Counted from the first letter of the stretch, positions 17,071 to 27,478 are shown. The stretch: DNA of 64,000 bases from Phycisphaerales bacterium (GCA_020427635.1 JAGQOH010000005.1:1-64000), one strand, 5' to 3'. Notes: generated from the sequence alone by a model not told the origin. Translations and numbers: made by a program.

Positions 17071-17638
17071 CTCTCGTCTCTCCTCAAACTGGGCGCGCAA
17101 CAACCGCGCCCCGCCTGTACCGATGGCCCACGCGCGCCCGGGCCGTACCGGCAACACACACACGCACAAAACTCGACATCCACGAGAGGCCGAGTCGGGC
17201 AGTTGGGATTCGACGCAGAGGCTTTTTTCCGAACGAACGAGCCGCCACAATTGTGCCGGCGTTTCGGTCGACGCTCTTCCTCAGGAGGTCTCTCTTGCCT
17301 GCGGCAACGATTCCGGACGCGCCGAAATCGTCACCATGCACAAGTGTCTCAGAGACAAAGTTACCTGTCAACAAAAATCTACTTTAGCCATGTACTTGCA
17401 AATGTATCCTAACGTTCGTCAGGGTGAGATAACCCGGAGGCCCTTCGCCGGGCAGTCCCCGTGAGACTCGTATGGGACTCGTTCGCGCCCCGCCAGCCTG
17501 ATGCGGGGGGTGGATTTTCCGTCCCCAAGGCCCCAATCGCTTTGCTTGCATCGCTGGTTGCTCTAGGCTGGGGGAGTGGAAGGCGGGGTGTCCGCCGCTC
17601 GCCCGACATAGGCCTTCCTGCCCAAGGGTGGATCAGCA
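17071..17638. other. Long intergenic region before the halogenase-like gene
   Basis: About 570 bases between divergent genes. The part at 17350-17420 is noticeably AT-richer (for example around TGTACTTGCAAATGTATCC) and is the best place for promoters. I see no repeat, hairpin with a T-run, or supported ORF. Confidence 0.4.
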
Positions 17639-19408
17639 ATGCAGAACGGCTCCAACGGCGCCAAGACCATCGAGACCGACGTCGCAATCCTGGGTGGCGG
17701 ACCCACAGGGTCCACATGTGCCACCTTCCTCCGAAAGTACAACCCCGACCTTCGCGTCACGATCGTGGAGAAAGAGGTCTTCCCGCGTGAGCACGTCGGG
17801 GAGAGCCAGTTGCCCTCCATTGGCCCGATCCTCGATGAGATGGGGGTCTGGGACAAGGTCGAAGCCGAGGGGTTTCCGATCAAGATCGGCGCCTCATACA
17901 CATGGGGCGCCAAGCTTGATCGCTGGGACTTCGACTTCTATCCCGTGGAGTTGTGGAAGGACGAGCCGCGCCCCGCGAAGTTCGAGGGCCAGCGCCGCCA
18001 CACCGCATTCCAAGTTGACCGCGATCGGTATGACGAGATCCTTCTGCACCACGCCCGGGACATGGGGGCCGACCTGTTGCAGCCCGTTCGCGTGATCGAC
18101 ATCCCCGTGGTTGACGATCATGTGCAGGGGTTCGTGCTCGATGACGGGCGCACGCTCAAGGCAAAGCACTACGTCGATGGTTCAGGCACCGTGGGCCTGG
18201 TCCGCCGCGCGCTTGGCGTCGAGGTTGATGCCCCCGAGCAGCTGCGCAACATTGCCGTATGGGATTACTGGGAAAACGCCGAGTGGGCGGTTGAAATTGG
18301 CGTGGGCGGCACGCGCGTGCAAGTGCGCTCGCTGCCCTATGGCTGGATGTGGTTCATTCCTTTGGGCCCAACGCGCACGAGCATTGGGCTGATTTGCCCC
18401 GCGTCGAAGTACAAGGAAATGGGACTCAGCGTTGACGAGTTGTATCTCAAGGCGATTGCCGATCAACCGGAGATCACGGCACTCACAAAGAACGGCACGC
18501 GCACAATGGAAACGCGCTCGTGCAAGGATTGGTCACAGCTTGCTGATCGTCTTGTGGGCCCGAACTGGTTCATTTGTGGCGAGGCTGCTGGGTTCGCCGA
18601 TCCGATCCTGGCTGCAGGCATGAGCCTGGCGCACTCATCCGGGCGTGAGGCGGCGTACTCGATTCTGGAGCTTGAGCGAGGCGAACTCGATGCTGCTTGG
18701 ATCCGCGATCGTTTCAACACACGGAATCGCACGAACATTCGCCAGCACATTCAGTTCGCACAGTACTGGTACGCCGCCAATACCTGCTTCACCGACTTGA
18801 AAGACCACTGCACGGCAATCGCAAAGCAGGCGGGTCTGCGTCTGTCGCCTGATCAGGCCTGGCGGTGGCTGAGTCAAGGCGGCTTTACGACCGAGTCTGT
18901 CGGGATTCCGACCTTCGGGTCGTTCGACGTCGCATGCACCAAGCAGATCTTGGAGCGCTTCGACGCAAAGGATCGCAAGACGCCCTATCTCGCGGACGGC
19001 TACAACGTCTTCGAGCTCAACCTGCACAACGCGAAGGATTCAACCATTGGCGTGCTCGGCCAAGGACGCATCAACATGGTGCCTTGCTATGAGCGCGGCA
19101 ACGCCAGGCTGCCGCTTGTCGGCTATTACAAAGTCGTCGTCGATACGCTCAAGCTCACCTCCGACGCCAGGGAAATGACCGAGATCTTCCAGCGCACTGT
19201 GGGCTCGAGCAGCATGACAGCGCTCACCCTGTGCATGCAGGCGCTCGATACGATGATCCAGGAGTCATGGGTGCTGCGCAAGAAGGACTCCAAACGTCCG
19301 GTCATGCATGTTGGGAACGAAGGCAATCGCTTTGTGCGCTCGAGTGAAGACACCGCCGAGGCACTGGCCAAGTCAAAAACCAAGCCGACCTATAAGTCAA
19401 ACCTCTGA
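17639..19408 (+). CDS. Flavin-dependent halogenase-like monooxygenase
   Basis: 589-residue FAD enzyme. VAILGGGPTGSTCA (about 15-28) is the Rossmann dinucleotide motif, FPREHVGESQLPSI (about 49-62) the FAD contact segment common to FADH2-dependent halogenases, and GWMWFIPLG (about 235-243) carries the W.W.IP motif used to tell halogenases from monooxygenases. CGEAAGFADPILAAGMSLA is the second FAD-binding segment. The C-terminal ~200 residues form an extra domain. Known relatives halogenate pyrrole, phenolic or acyl substrates, but geranylgeranyl-reductase-like enzymes share the fold. No carrier protein, flavin reductase or biosynthetic genes are nearby, so the substrate is unknown. It converges on the next gene with 26 bases between stops. 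Confidence 0.8.
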   Translation: MQNGSNGAKTIETDVAILGGGPTGSTCATFLRKYNPDLRVTIVEKEVFPREHVGESQLPSIGPILDEMGVWDKVEAEGFPIKIGASYTWGAKLDRWDFDFYPVELWKDEPRPAKFEGQRRHTAFQVDRDRYDEILLHHARDMGADLLQPVRVIDIPVVDDHVQGFVLDDGRTLKAKHYVDGSGTVGLVRRALGVEVDAPEQLRNIAVWDYWENAEWAVEIGVGGTRVQVRSLPYGWMWFIPLGPTRTSIGLICPASKYKEMGLSVDELYLKAIADQPEITALTKNGTRTMETRSCKDWSQLADRLVGPNWFICGEAAGFADPILAAGMSLAHSSGREAAYSILELERGELDAAWIRDRFNTRNRTNIRQHIQFAQYWYAANTCFTDLKDHCTAIAKQAGLRLSPDQAWRWLSQGGFTTESVGIPTFGSFDVACTKQILERFDAKDRKTPYLADGYNVFELNLHNAKDSTIGVLGQGRINMVPCYERGNARLPLVGYYKVVVDTLKLTSDAREMTEIFQRTVGSSSMTALTLCMQALDTMIQESWVLRKKDSKRPVMHVGNEGNRFVRSSEDTAEALAKSKTKPTYKSNL

Positions 19409-19434
19409 ATCGCCCAGTGCCCGGCGCCTTTCCA

Positions 19435-21369
19435 TCACGGTCCGCAGGGCACGACGGCGCCAAAGTCAAATAGCACGTTGTTCAGATCAGCGAGATCGGT
19501 GTCGCCATCGCAATCGGTGTCTCCGTTGGTGCCGATCGGATTGCCCGAAGATCCAAAGCTGAAGAGGACGATGTTGAGGTCTTCGAGCCCCACAGTGCCT
19601 GCAGGCCCTCCGGCTGCAACGTTTGAGCAGACCCCGCAGGTGATGCACAGCGTGGCAGGGGGTGTTGGCGCTACGCCGCCGCCGGACCAGAGCGCGAGCA
19701 GCGCATTGGCATCGTCGCAGTCGATCACCGCGTTGCCATCGAAGTCCATCATCTCGCAGCCCGGCGTGACGCCCGTGGCGGTGTCAGCGTCAAGACACCC
19801 CAAGAATGCATTCCAGTCCTGCGTGTCCCACTGCGCATCCCCATCGACATCGCCCCGGCGCTCAGGCGGATATAGCGTCCACTGCGTATTGGCGCTGTAG
19901 TTTGTCAATGTGCGCGTCGCGCCGCCGGGCCACGCCACGATCACTTCGTCCAGCGTGGTCGCGCTATCCACGCCAAAGTGCAGCACAAACTCATTCTGCG
20001 ACTTGTAGTTGGCGCCATTGTGGACCTCGCGCATTTGCCACGTCGTGCCCGTGCGCACATCGACCTGCGCCCCAACGCCAAAGCGGTTGTGACCCTGGCC
20101 AACGACACGGAACCTCGCATAATTGCGCAGCTCGCCTTCGTGATTGATGAACAGCTGGAGGTTGGCGGTTGGCGTCGACACCGCGAGATCCAAATCACCG
20201 TCGCCATCCACGTCGGCGTAGGCGGCGCAGAACGACGTGCGCGCTTCCGCCACGCCGAGCGCGGGTGCAATGTCGGTAGCGGGGAATGCGCCATCAGCTT
20301 CATACAAGCGGTTGGCCGCCATCATGTTGCACACGTACAACTCGTCCCATCCATCGTTGTCATAATCGAGGAACATAGTGGCCCAACCAATGACATAGGA
20401 GCCGACGTTTGCCGCGAGTGTTGCATCGCTGAATGTACCGTCACCGTTAGACATCAACAGCACATTGCCGGGCGGCGTGTTCGTGACATAGAGGTCTGGC
20501 CAGCGATTGTGGTCCCAATCGCCAAAGGCAATGCCCATGCAGTCCACGTCCGCCGCAGTGCCGGTCGCCGCTGTGACGTCGGTAAAGACACCGCCATTGT
20601 TCTGGAACATGTGGTTCCACAGCAGGGGCCCTGTGCCCTTGTCATTGCCGGCATAAATGTCCGCATCGCCATCGCGGTCGTAGTCCAGGCACGCGACAAG
20701 CAGCGTCGGATCCGTGCCCATATCCAGGCCCATGGCGGCGGCGCTCGAAGCAAATGTGCCATCGCCATTGTTCATGAACACACAGTTCGGGGCTGTGTTG
20801 CCATCCGTGCCCGTGCGGTTGGGCAGATAGAGATCGAGCCACGTGTCGTTGTTCAAATCGCCCCAAGCGCAGCCCATCGCGGCACCCCCATCGGCAACAC
20901 CTGCTGCGATCGATACGTCCATGAAGCTGAAGGCGCCGTCGTTGCGCAGCATCACATTGGGCTCGAGGTAACACCCCAGGTACACATCGAGGTCACCATC
21001 ATCGTCATAGTCGGCAGCCGTGACCGACGACGGGAAGGTCAACGCAGGTGGATTCACCGTGCTCGTGCGATCCGTAAAGTGGCCCGTGCCGTCGTTCTCA
21101 AAGAACCCGACCACGCCATCGATCCGCCCGAGCACGATGAGGTCCTCATCTCCATCGCCATCAAGGTCTGCGAATGCGACGCCCGTGCCATAGAGAAACG
21201 TGCTAGCGAAGGGCCCAAAGTCATGCACGAGATAGGTCACGCCGCGCGCCACGGCTTCTTCAGTGAATGCTGCGGGCCGACCGCTCGCCGGCGTGGTCGT
21301 CAGCAGGGCCATCGCGACACAAACACAGCCGCCCATCGCGGGCGTCGGCCTGGAAAAACAGCTCGTCAT
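19435..21369 (-). CDS. Secreted FG-GAP/VCBS repeat protein with UnbV and dockerin-like C-terminus
   Basis: 644-residue exported protein with an N-terminal signal-like hydrophobic stretch. Seven calcium-loop repeats follow, including DLDGDGDEDLIV, DYDDDGDLDVYLG, DYDRDGDADIYAGN and DVDGDGDLDLAVS, typical of FG-GAP/VCBS beta-propellers. An ASPIC/UnbV-like segment comes next (GVGAQVDVRTG ... VAWPGGATRTLTNY). Last is a dockerin-like part with GDVDGDAQWDTQDWNAFLG, MDFDGNAVIDCDDANALL and DTDCDGDTDLADLNNVLFDF. It has no PEP-CTERM anchor. Likely a calcium-binding extracellular or cell-surface protein; its partner is unknown. Confidence 0.87.
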   Translation of the reverse strand: MTSCFSRPTPAMGGCVCVAMALLTTTPASGRPAAFTEEAVARGVTYLVHDFGPFASTFLYGTGVAFADLDGDGDEDLIVLGRIDGVVGFFENDGTGHFTDRTSTVNPPALTFPSSVTAADYDDDGDLDVYLGCYLEPNVMLRNDGAFSFMDVSIAAGVADGGAAMGCAWGDLNNDTWLDLYLPNRTGTDGNTAPNCVFMNNGDGTFASSAAAMGLDMGTDPTLLVACLDYDRDGDADIYAGNDKGTGPLLWNHMFQNNGGVFTDVTAATGTAADVDCMGIAFGDWDHNRWPDLYVTNTPPGNVLLMSNGDGTFSDATLAANVGSYVIGWATMFLDYDNDGWDELYVCNMMAANRLYEADGAFPATDIAPALGVAEARTSFCAAYADVDGDGDLDLAVSTPTANLQLFINHEGELRNYARFRVVGQGHNRFGVGAQVDVRTGTTWQMREVHNGANYKSQNEFVLHFGVDSATTLDEVIVAWPGGATRTLTNYSANTQWTLYPPERRGDVDGDAQWDTQDWNAFLGCLDADTATGVTPGCEMMDFDGNAVIDCDDANALLALWSGGGVAPTPPATLCITCGVCSNVAAGGPAGTVGLEDLNIVLFSFGSSGNPIGTNGDTDCDGDTDLADLNNVLFDFGAVVPCGP

Positions 21370-21592
21370 CGCTCTCCTCCGTCAGGCGGCCCGTCGGCCG
21401 CGGCTCAGGGGCCACCACCTGGGGTCCAGCGGCCCAGTCAGCGCGTGCCAAAGGGCCTGGGCCACCAGCCTACTGCCCGAGCAGGACATCGGGAAGCAAA
21501 AACACAAATCCAGGGAAAGATTTCGTCTAATAGCGCGTTTCCATGGTCACAGGCGCCCGGGCCGCCCTCAGCCGGTGGCGAGGGCCCTCGCC

Positions 21593-22990
21593 TCAGCCGC
21601 GGACGATTCGTCCTTGGCGCTTAAGCTGTCGCTGGCGACGCATGAGGCCGAGCATCGCTAAGCCGCCGATGACCCCGAAGCCCGCCATGATGACATACCA
21701 GTAGAGCCAGCCATGTTGTTCCTCGGTCGCGTCGAGCACACGCCCCGTAATAGCAAGGGAAATCGCAGCGCCGTAGTACTGGAACGAGTCGATCACACCC
21801 GCTGCGAAACCTGCCATCTTCTTGCCACCGATGTCCATCGGCGCAGCTGCTCCCACGATCGAGTGCGTGGAATTCACTGTAAGCGAAATCAATACGAGAA
21901 TAGTGCAGCCCACGAACACGCCACCTGGGGTGGCATTGACCATGCCACGGAGCAGAATAAACGCTGCACACATAATCACTAATGCTTCGAAGAAGTAAAG
22001 CGCAGCCGCGACAGGAGCTCGTCGCCCCTTAAAAAGCTTGTCCGAAATGATCCCGCTGGATAGCGACCCCAAGAATGCGACCAGTGGCATAAGGCCAAGC
22101 GTGATGGCGATGGACTTGGTCGGATGCTCCATGTCCAACTTGAGTTGATCTACGAAATACAGAATCTTCAGATTCTCTGTGCTGTGTCGCACCGCCCCGG
22201 TGCATGCATAGGCGACCGCATAGAACCACACCAAGGGATGAGTCACGATCGTCTTCAATGATCGAAGCAGCGGTACCGTCACGCCAGCAGAGTCGTCGAT
22301 CTCATCGACCACGACATCGTCTGGATAGCCAGCTGCTTCAGGTGATTCCTTGGCAGTAAAGAACATCAGAAGAGCGGCTGCTGCAGTGAATAGAGGCGGT
22401 ATGCGGAAGAGCCAGCGCCATTCAGCATTTGATCCGCCGACCGTGTACCCGAGGACGACAAACCCAGCGAGGATGACAGGCCCGAGCTGATTGATTGCTA
22501 TCAGGCCAAGTTGAATCATCCCGCCGAAAATCCCGGCAAACGTGCCTCGCTCGGTGCGATGGAACCACGCCGCGTTGATTTTGACCATTCCCGGTGCGCC
22601 GAAAGACTGCAGGTAGCCGTTCATCAACGCGATAAGCGAGAAAGTGGCAAATGAGCTTACAAAGGAGGAGAACCCGAAGATGAAATTGATTGCGATCGTG
22701 CCGATGGCACCAATCAGCATGGACCGCTTCCCACCGATGCGATCCGAGAGCAAGCCGTTGACAAGCTGGCCCGTGCCATATGCAAGGGACCAGATCGCGA
22801 ACATGTCCGAGATCTGAGTCTTGTCGAATCCAAACTCGTCAACAAGACCAGGAGTTGCGAACGGGAAATTGTAGCGGCACATGTAGTACGAGGCGTACAG
22901 AAGTCCCAGTGCAATCCAATTGAGCCCGCGGCGCGGACGAAATCCGCGCGGATAGTGGATCATGAACTCATGCTTCTTGGAGTCGCTCAT
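21593..22990 (-). CDS. MFS organophosphate:phosphate antiporter (GlpT/UhpT-like)
   Basis: 465-residue transporter with about twelve membrane helices. LLYASYYMCRYNFPFATPGL (helix 1, with the RYN arginine), SDRIGGKR (the loop 2-3 MFS motif), NAAWFHRTERGTFAG and GFAAGVIDSFQYYGAAI place it in the OPA family, which exchanges sugar phosphates or glycerol-3-phosphate for phosphate. The exact substrate is not readable. Parts of this gene are AT-richer than the neighbours (about half G+C near 21960-22020 by eye), which may mean later acquisition. A 16-base palindrome sits right after the stop. Confidence 0.88.
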   Translation of the reverse strand: MSDSKKHEFMIHYPRGFRPRRGLNWIALGLLYASYYMCRYNFPFATPGLVDEFGFDKTQISDMFAIWSLAYGTGQLVNGLLSDRIGGKRSMLIGAIGTIAINFIFGFSSFVSSFATFSLIALMNGYLQSFGAPGMVKINAAWFHRTERGTFAGIFGGMIQLGLIAINQLGPVILAGFVVLGYTVGGSNAEWRWLFRIPPLFTAAAALLMFFTAKESPEAAGYPDDVVVDEIDDSAGVTVPLLRSLKTIVTHPLVWFYAVAYACTGAVRHSTENLKILYFVDQLKLDMEHPTKSIAITLGLMPLVAFLGSLSSGIISDKLFKGRRAPVAAALYFFEALVIMCAAFILLRGMVNATPGGVFVGCTILVLISLTVNSTHSIVGAAAPMDIGGKKMAGFAAGVIDSFQYYGAAISLAITGRVLDATEEQHGWLYWYVIMAGFGVIGGLAMLGLMRRQRQLKRQGRIVRG

Positions 22991-23107
22991 GGCCGCCGCG
23001 CCGCCCTCGCCCGTGCGTCTGGCTCGCCCAAGATCCGTGGCGACGCACCGAGTCGGCGCAGCCTACCCGATGGCGCCCGGCTGCGCCGTGGCCATGTCAA
23101 GCTCTCG

Positions 23108-26100
23108 TTACGGGGTCGGCACAGGCTTCGGTTCGTCGACCGCTTCTGTCAGGGGCGCCTCGACCAGCACGCTGTTGAACGAGCCCGACACAATGATCAG
23201 CCCATCCACAAGTCCCACACGCGTTGGCTCGGTCCACATTGACAGGTCCGCCTGTGCCACGGCCCGACCATCCGGCAGCGCGTACACCGTCAACTGCGAC
23301 ACCAGGTGCTCACTGTCGGCGGCAAGGGAACCCATCGTTGCATCAACAAAGCGGTCATGACCGAACGCTGCGGGCGCCATGCGATCCACCGCGGCATCAA
23401 GCCCGACGACCGTGCCATCTGGGTCGAAGATGCCCACGCCGTGCGCCGTCGCGATGCCGATGCGCTGACCCAGAGCCGCGACTTCGATGAAGTCAAACCC
23501 TTGCCCCACGCGATCGCCAAGCGCAAGCCGCCCGGCGCTGAGCGAGCCAAGGCTTGAGTCCACTTGCCACACTTCATTATTGAGCGAGCGCACGATCACG
23601 CGACCGGGCGTTGCCACCGCAGAGCGCGACTCAACAAGCTCCTCGGCGACCGCCGCCCAGCGGGGGACTCCGCGGTACGGATCGAACGACATCAACTGGT
23701 CAGACAGCCCGAGGATCATGTCCTGCTCAGGCGTTGCAACGACCCAGCGTACAGCGCTCGGAGCATCGAGCGTCGACAACACCTCGCCCGTGCGACAATC
23801 AAGCGCTACGATGCGCGGCAAACGATCGATTGCGAGGTGCTCACTATCCAAACGCTGGCCCGGGCGCAGCATGCCGCCACCCACGAGCAGCACGTCGGCA
23901 CTCAGCGCCGCATCATGCACCACGTCGACAAGATGGTCCTGCTTCCAGCGCAATGTTCCAGTGGCGGCGTCGAGCGCCACCGCACGCCCTGCCCGATCAA
24001 CGCTGACCACCACATCTTCGTTGATGTAGTGTGTCAGTTCGCCCAGGTCGACGCGCATCAGCCGAGGTGTCTGCACGCGCTGCCCGGCGCGGGCGTCATT
24101 CGCAGCATCATCCTCAAAGAACGTCTCAAAGCCGTCGGTTTCCCAAACGACATCGCCCGTCTCGGCGTCGCGGCACACAACCGCTTGGTCAAGCCCGGGC
24201 GGCGCATCCAAGCGGCGTGCGAAGTACACGCGATCGCTCGTCTCCCGAAGTGGCTCTTCTTGGCGCGGCGACACCCATTCGGGACGCAATACACCATCGC
24301 TTGCATCAATAGCGAGCATGCCGGGCGAGCCGTTGGCTTGTCGCATGAGCACGCGATTGGTCGACACGTGCTCGGCGCGTGGGAATGGCTCATCAAACAG
24401 CGTCCATCCGCTGAGTGTCCGCGTCGCCCCGAGTGCAGGTCCGAGGCGCGCTCGCTGCGGCCGCTGATCCACGATCGATGCCACGGCATCGACGGCATCC
24501 TCGATCGGCATGTCAACGCCGTCGATTGCGACGGCGGCGCCGGGCGCGCGCTCCTGTAGGTCGCGCAGTCGGCGCAACGTCAGCGCGGGTCGATTGGCAT
24601 GCATCAGCGCCGTCAATGCCTCGCCCTCGAGCGCCAAGCGAGGCGATGCGTCGATCGGTTCCAGTGATGCAGAGGCGAGAATCGCCTCGTCCAGCGCGTG
24701 CAATGCGCGCCCAATGCTGTTGTGCTCGCGCCAGCTTGCTGATGCCTGTGCCCAAAGTGTCACGGTGTCATGGGCCGCGGGATACCGCTGGGCCAATGCC
24801 TCGAGCTCTGGCGCTGGCGCAGCGCCGGCAAGTGCTGCGTGTTGCGCCGAAGCTTCAGCATCAAAGGTGGCATAGACCGCCTGCCCCTCGCGCCGCACCA
24901 GTTCACGAATGCGCGAAGTCGCCTGCGCCAGTCTGCCGCGATTCGCGCCACCCGGGTCTTCCGTCAACGCCAATCCAAGCACGTGCTGGTATTGCGCAAT
25001 CGCTTCGCGTGCATCACCACTCGCCTGGTGGAATGCTCCTTTGGCCATCAGGTGTTCGATCCGCTCATCGGGGGTGGCGGCACAGCGCTCCAGCCTGCGC
25101 AATAACTCCGCACGGCGCTCGACATCCAGGTGCATCATCGTGTTCGCTTCGTTGGCGCTCACCATGCCAAGCACCGCCTGGAACAGTTTGCGGCGAGCCG
25201 CATCGCTTGCCGGCTCCAAAACCGCCGAATCAATCGCGGTGAGCGCATGATCCACGGCAGGCAAGATGCTCTCAGGGTGATTCGCCTGATAGGACAATTG
25301 TGCGAGTGTGATCGATGGCTCGGGATCGAGCGGATCGTCATCCATCCGCTGGCGCAAGTGTCGCTCTGCAACTTCCCAGCGCGCGTAGGTATGCACTTTG
25401 TCGTCGTCCGCGACAACCACCTGCCCATCGACAACAGCCGTTTGTCCCGTCTCATTCAGGCGCACATCGCGCATCACGCCGTCTGGCACAGTCACGGTTG
25501 AGAGCCCCGTAAACGTCGGCACAACGAGCACATCGCCCGAAATGCTGACGCGCCCAAGCGCTTGCACCGGCGCCAACTCGGACAGTTCCGCGTCGGTTCC
25601 AAATCGGGCCAGGGGCTGGGCCATCAAGCGCCCCTCCGACACCCCGATCAGCGTGTCATTGAGCACAAGCAAGTAGTCGGGTTCGTCGAACCAACTGGCG
25701 AGACCTCGCTGCTCAACGCGCCCTGTTGCACGATCGATGCACAACACGGTGTCCCGCGCGGGCGAAAGCGTGTACAAGCGATTGCCCACGACTTGCGGCT
25801 TGTTGTTGAGCCACGCGACCAGCATCGTGCTCCGCATGTTTCGTGCGGGTGGCGCATCCATCTTGCGAATCCATTGCACGCGCCCCGTGGCCGATTCGAT
25901 CGCGGAGATCACGCCAACCTGCTCGCATCGATAGGTCACGCCGTCCGCGTGCGCCGACGCATCCATCGAACCAACGTTCCATCCAAATGGCAGTGCGCCA
26001 ATGCTGCCCATGGGCGTCACCCAGCGCAGTGCGCCCGTGCGCAGATCAAGCCCAAACGAATACGCCCCGATGAGCCGCTGCTGCGGTAAGTGCTTGATCG

Positions 26101-27334
26101 CGGTCAAGACGACCACGCCCTCATCGATCACAGGCTGCCCGCGAATAGTCGACCCGACCAGCTCGGGCACGTTGAGTTGCGGAATCGATGTGCTCCAAAG
26201 CACGTCGCCCTGGTGTACATCGATTGCCAGGATCGCTCGCTCTGTTGCGGCGCGTGAGCGGATCGAAAGCCCGGTGACCGCGATGGCGACATCACCTTCG
26301 ACTTGCACTGTGTTCAGATCATCCAGCCCTGCACCGGTCGAGATCGCCTGCTCGACCATCGGCGCATGCACTTCAACTTGCCACGCGCGCTTGAGCGTGA
26401 AACGGTTCCACGCCGTCACCAGTTGACTGTCATTGACGATCGCAAGGTCGCCCGCGATGCACGGCGCCGCATTGAGGACTTTCTCACGCCCGGAGGAAGG
26501 CGGGGGCATCACGTCTTCGCCCTCGTGTGCGCCAGGCCCCAATGTTGCCGACGCCAGCGGGCGCGGCAAGATCCCGTCCAGGTTCGCCCCGGGCGCGGGA
26601 TCAAAAACGGACACGCCTTGTGCGACCACCGGGCGACGCTCAAGCGCACGAGCGCCCACAATGTCCAACCCCGCATCGCGCTGCCAGCTGCGCAGTGTTG
26701 TGTCCACCGCGTCGCGGATGGGCGTGTCATTGGTGATGTACGCGCTGATGAGTTCAAGCAACCGGGCCGCCTGGCGCGCTCGCGCGCCCTTCCGATCGGG
26801 ATGGCGATCCAGCTGCCGGATCATGTGCCACGCGGCTGCAAAGCGCGCGTCTTCCAACAGACCCTGTGCCAGTTGCAGCGCCGCATCAAACCCCGACTCA
26901 GTGAGCAGGCGTGTGCGCTCCGCTTCGTCCGCAGCGCCGCCTGCAAGCGCGGCCTGCGCGGTCGGCCCTTCGATGGCCCGATACTCCTTGAGCAGCTCAG
27001 GCCGCGCCAGTAACTCGTCCTGCACGACCTGACGAAGTGGGACGTAGAGGTCCGGGTCCGCCTTCGAGGCCGTCACCGCCTGGCCATGCTCGTCAAGCAC
27101 GCGTTGCAGGACACGCACCGCCTCGGCGTGCCCGCCAGCGTTGCTCAACTCGATCGCCCGCCGAAGCCCCTCCTGGCCGGTGGGAGAGTCCGGGACATAC
27201 ACAGGAAACGACGAGGGTCCCTGGGCCAACGCGATCGGCGACCCGATCAACAGGCCCGCAATCACCGCCGCCGGCCACCAAAGCCCCAGCTGTGCCCGAG
27301 AACGCCACCCGCGTTGTTCATGTGCGCCGATCAT
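23108..27334 (-). CDS. Large exported PQQ/BamB-like beta-propeller protein with helical repeat region
   Basis: 1408-residue exported protein. MIGAHEQRGWRSRAQLGLWW leads into a signal peptide ending IALAQ. After an N-terminal helical part, two blocks of PQQ-like propeller strands appear: about 250-560 (ATGRVQWIRKMDAP, GDVLWSTSIPQL) and about 1000-1350 (AETGDVVWETDGFE, DAATGTLRWKQDHL, DCRTGEVLSTLDAP). A TPR-like region separates them. Such propellers serve as protein-interaction scaffolds (BamB) or quinoprotein dehydrogenases; no PQQ enzyme active-site motif is evident. The frame is open a further 250 codons upstream, but that part is antisense to the next genes; the ATG at 27334 has a GGTGA-type site. 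Confidence 0.8.
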   Translation of the reverse strand: MIGAHEQRGWRSRAQLGLWWPAAVIAGLLIGSPIALAQGPSSFPVYVPDSPTGQEGLRRAIELSNAGGHAEAVRVLQRVLDEHGQAVTASKADPDLYVPLRQVVQDELLARPELLKEYRAIEGPTAQAALAGGAADEAERTRLLTESGFDAALQLAQGLLEDARFAAAWHMIRQLDRHPDRKGARARQAARLLELISAYITNDTPIRDAVDTTLRSWQRDAGLDIVGARALERRPVVAQGVSVFDPAPGANLDGILPRPLASATLGPGAHEGEDVMPPPSSGREKVLNAAPCIAGDLAIVNDSQLVTAWNRFTLKRAWQVEVHAPMVEQAISTGAGLDDLNTVQVEGDVAIAVTGLSIRSRAATERAILAIDVHQGDVLWSTSIPQLNVPELVGSTIRGQPVIDEGVVVLTAIKHLPQQRLIGAYSFGLDLRTGALRWVTPMGSIGALPFGWNVGSMDASAHADGVTYRCEQVGVISAIESATGRVQWIRKMDAPPARNMRSTMLVAWLNNKPQVVGNRLYTLSPARDTVLCIDRATGRVEQRGLASWFDEPDYLLVLNDTLIGVSEGRLMAQPLARFGTDAELSELAPVQALGRVSISGDVLVVPTFTGLSTVTVPDGVMRDVRLNETGQTAVVDGQVVVADDDKVHTYARWEVAERHLRQRMDDDPLDPEPSITLAQLSYQANHPESILPAVDHALTAIDSAVLEPASDAARRKLFQAVLGMVSANEANTMMHLDVERRAELLRRLERCAATPDERIEHLMAKGAFHQASGDAREAIAQYQHVLGLALTEDPGGANRGRLAQATSRIRELVRREGQAVYATFDAEASAQHAALAGAAPAPELEALAQRYPAAHDTVTLWAQASASWREHNSIGRALHALDEAILASASLEPIDASPRLALEGEALTALMHANRPALTLRRLRDLQERAPGAAVAIDGVDMPIEDAVDAVASIVDQRPQRARLGPALGATRTLSGWTLFDEPFPRAEHVSTNRVLMRQANGSPGMLAIDASDGVLRPEWVSPRQEEPLRETSDRVYFARRLDAPPGLDQAVVCRDAETGDVVWETDGFETFFEDDAANDARAGQRVQTPRLMRVDLGELTHYINEDVVVSVDRAGRAVALDAATGTLRWKQDHLVDVVHDAALSADVLLVGGGMLRPGQRLDSEHLAIDRLPRIVALDCRTGEVLSTLDAPSAVRWVVATPEQDMILGLSDQLMSFDPYRGVPRWAAVAEELVESRSAVATPGRVIVRSLNNEVWQVDSSLGSLSAGRLALGDRVGQGFDFIEVAALGQRIGIATAHGVGIFDPDGTVVGLDAAVDRMAPAAFGHDRFVDATMGSLAADSEHLVSQLTVYALPDGRAVAQADLSMWTEPTRVGLVDGLIIVSGSFNSVLVEAPLTEAVDEPKPVPTP

Positions 27335-27478
27335 GTCCTGGTTCACCTTCCAGTTATACGCGTTGGCCCGGTCGACGGGTGAAGGGTGATTGCACATCCC
27401 CCGATCTACGCCTATCGACCGTTGAGGGCAGCGCCTCCCTGTGGAGTTGCCTCTCTCGGTCGTGGGGAGGAACGCTCC

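Noticed and set aside
21577-21592. 16-base palindrome directly after the antiporter stop codon
   Set aside because: No T-run follows on the minus strand, so I did not call it a terminator; it may be chance in GC-rich DNA.
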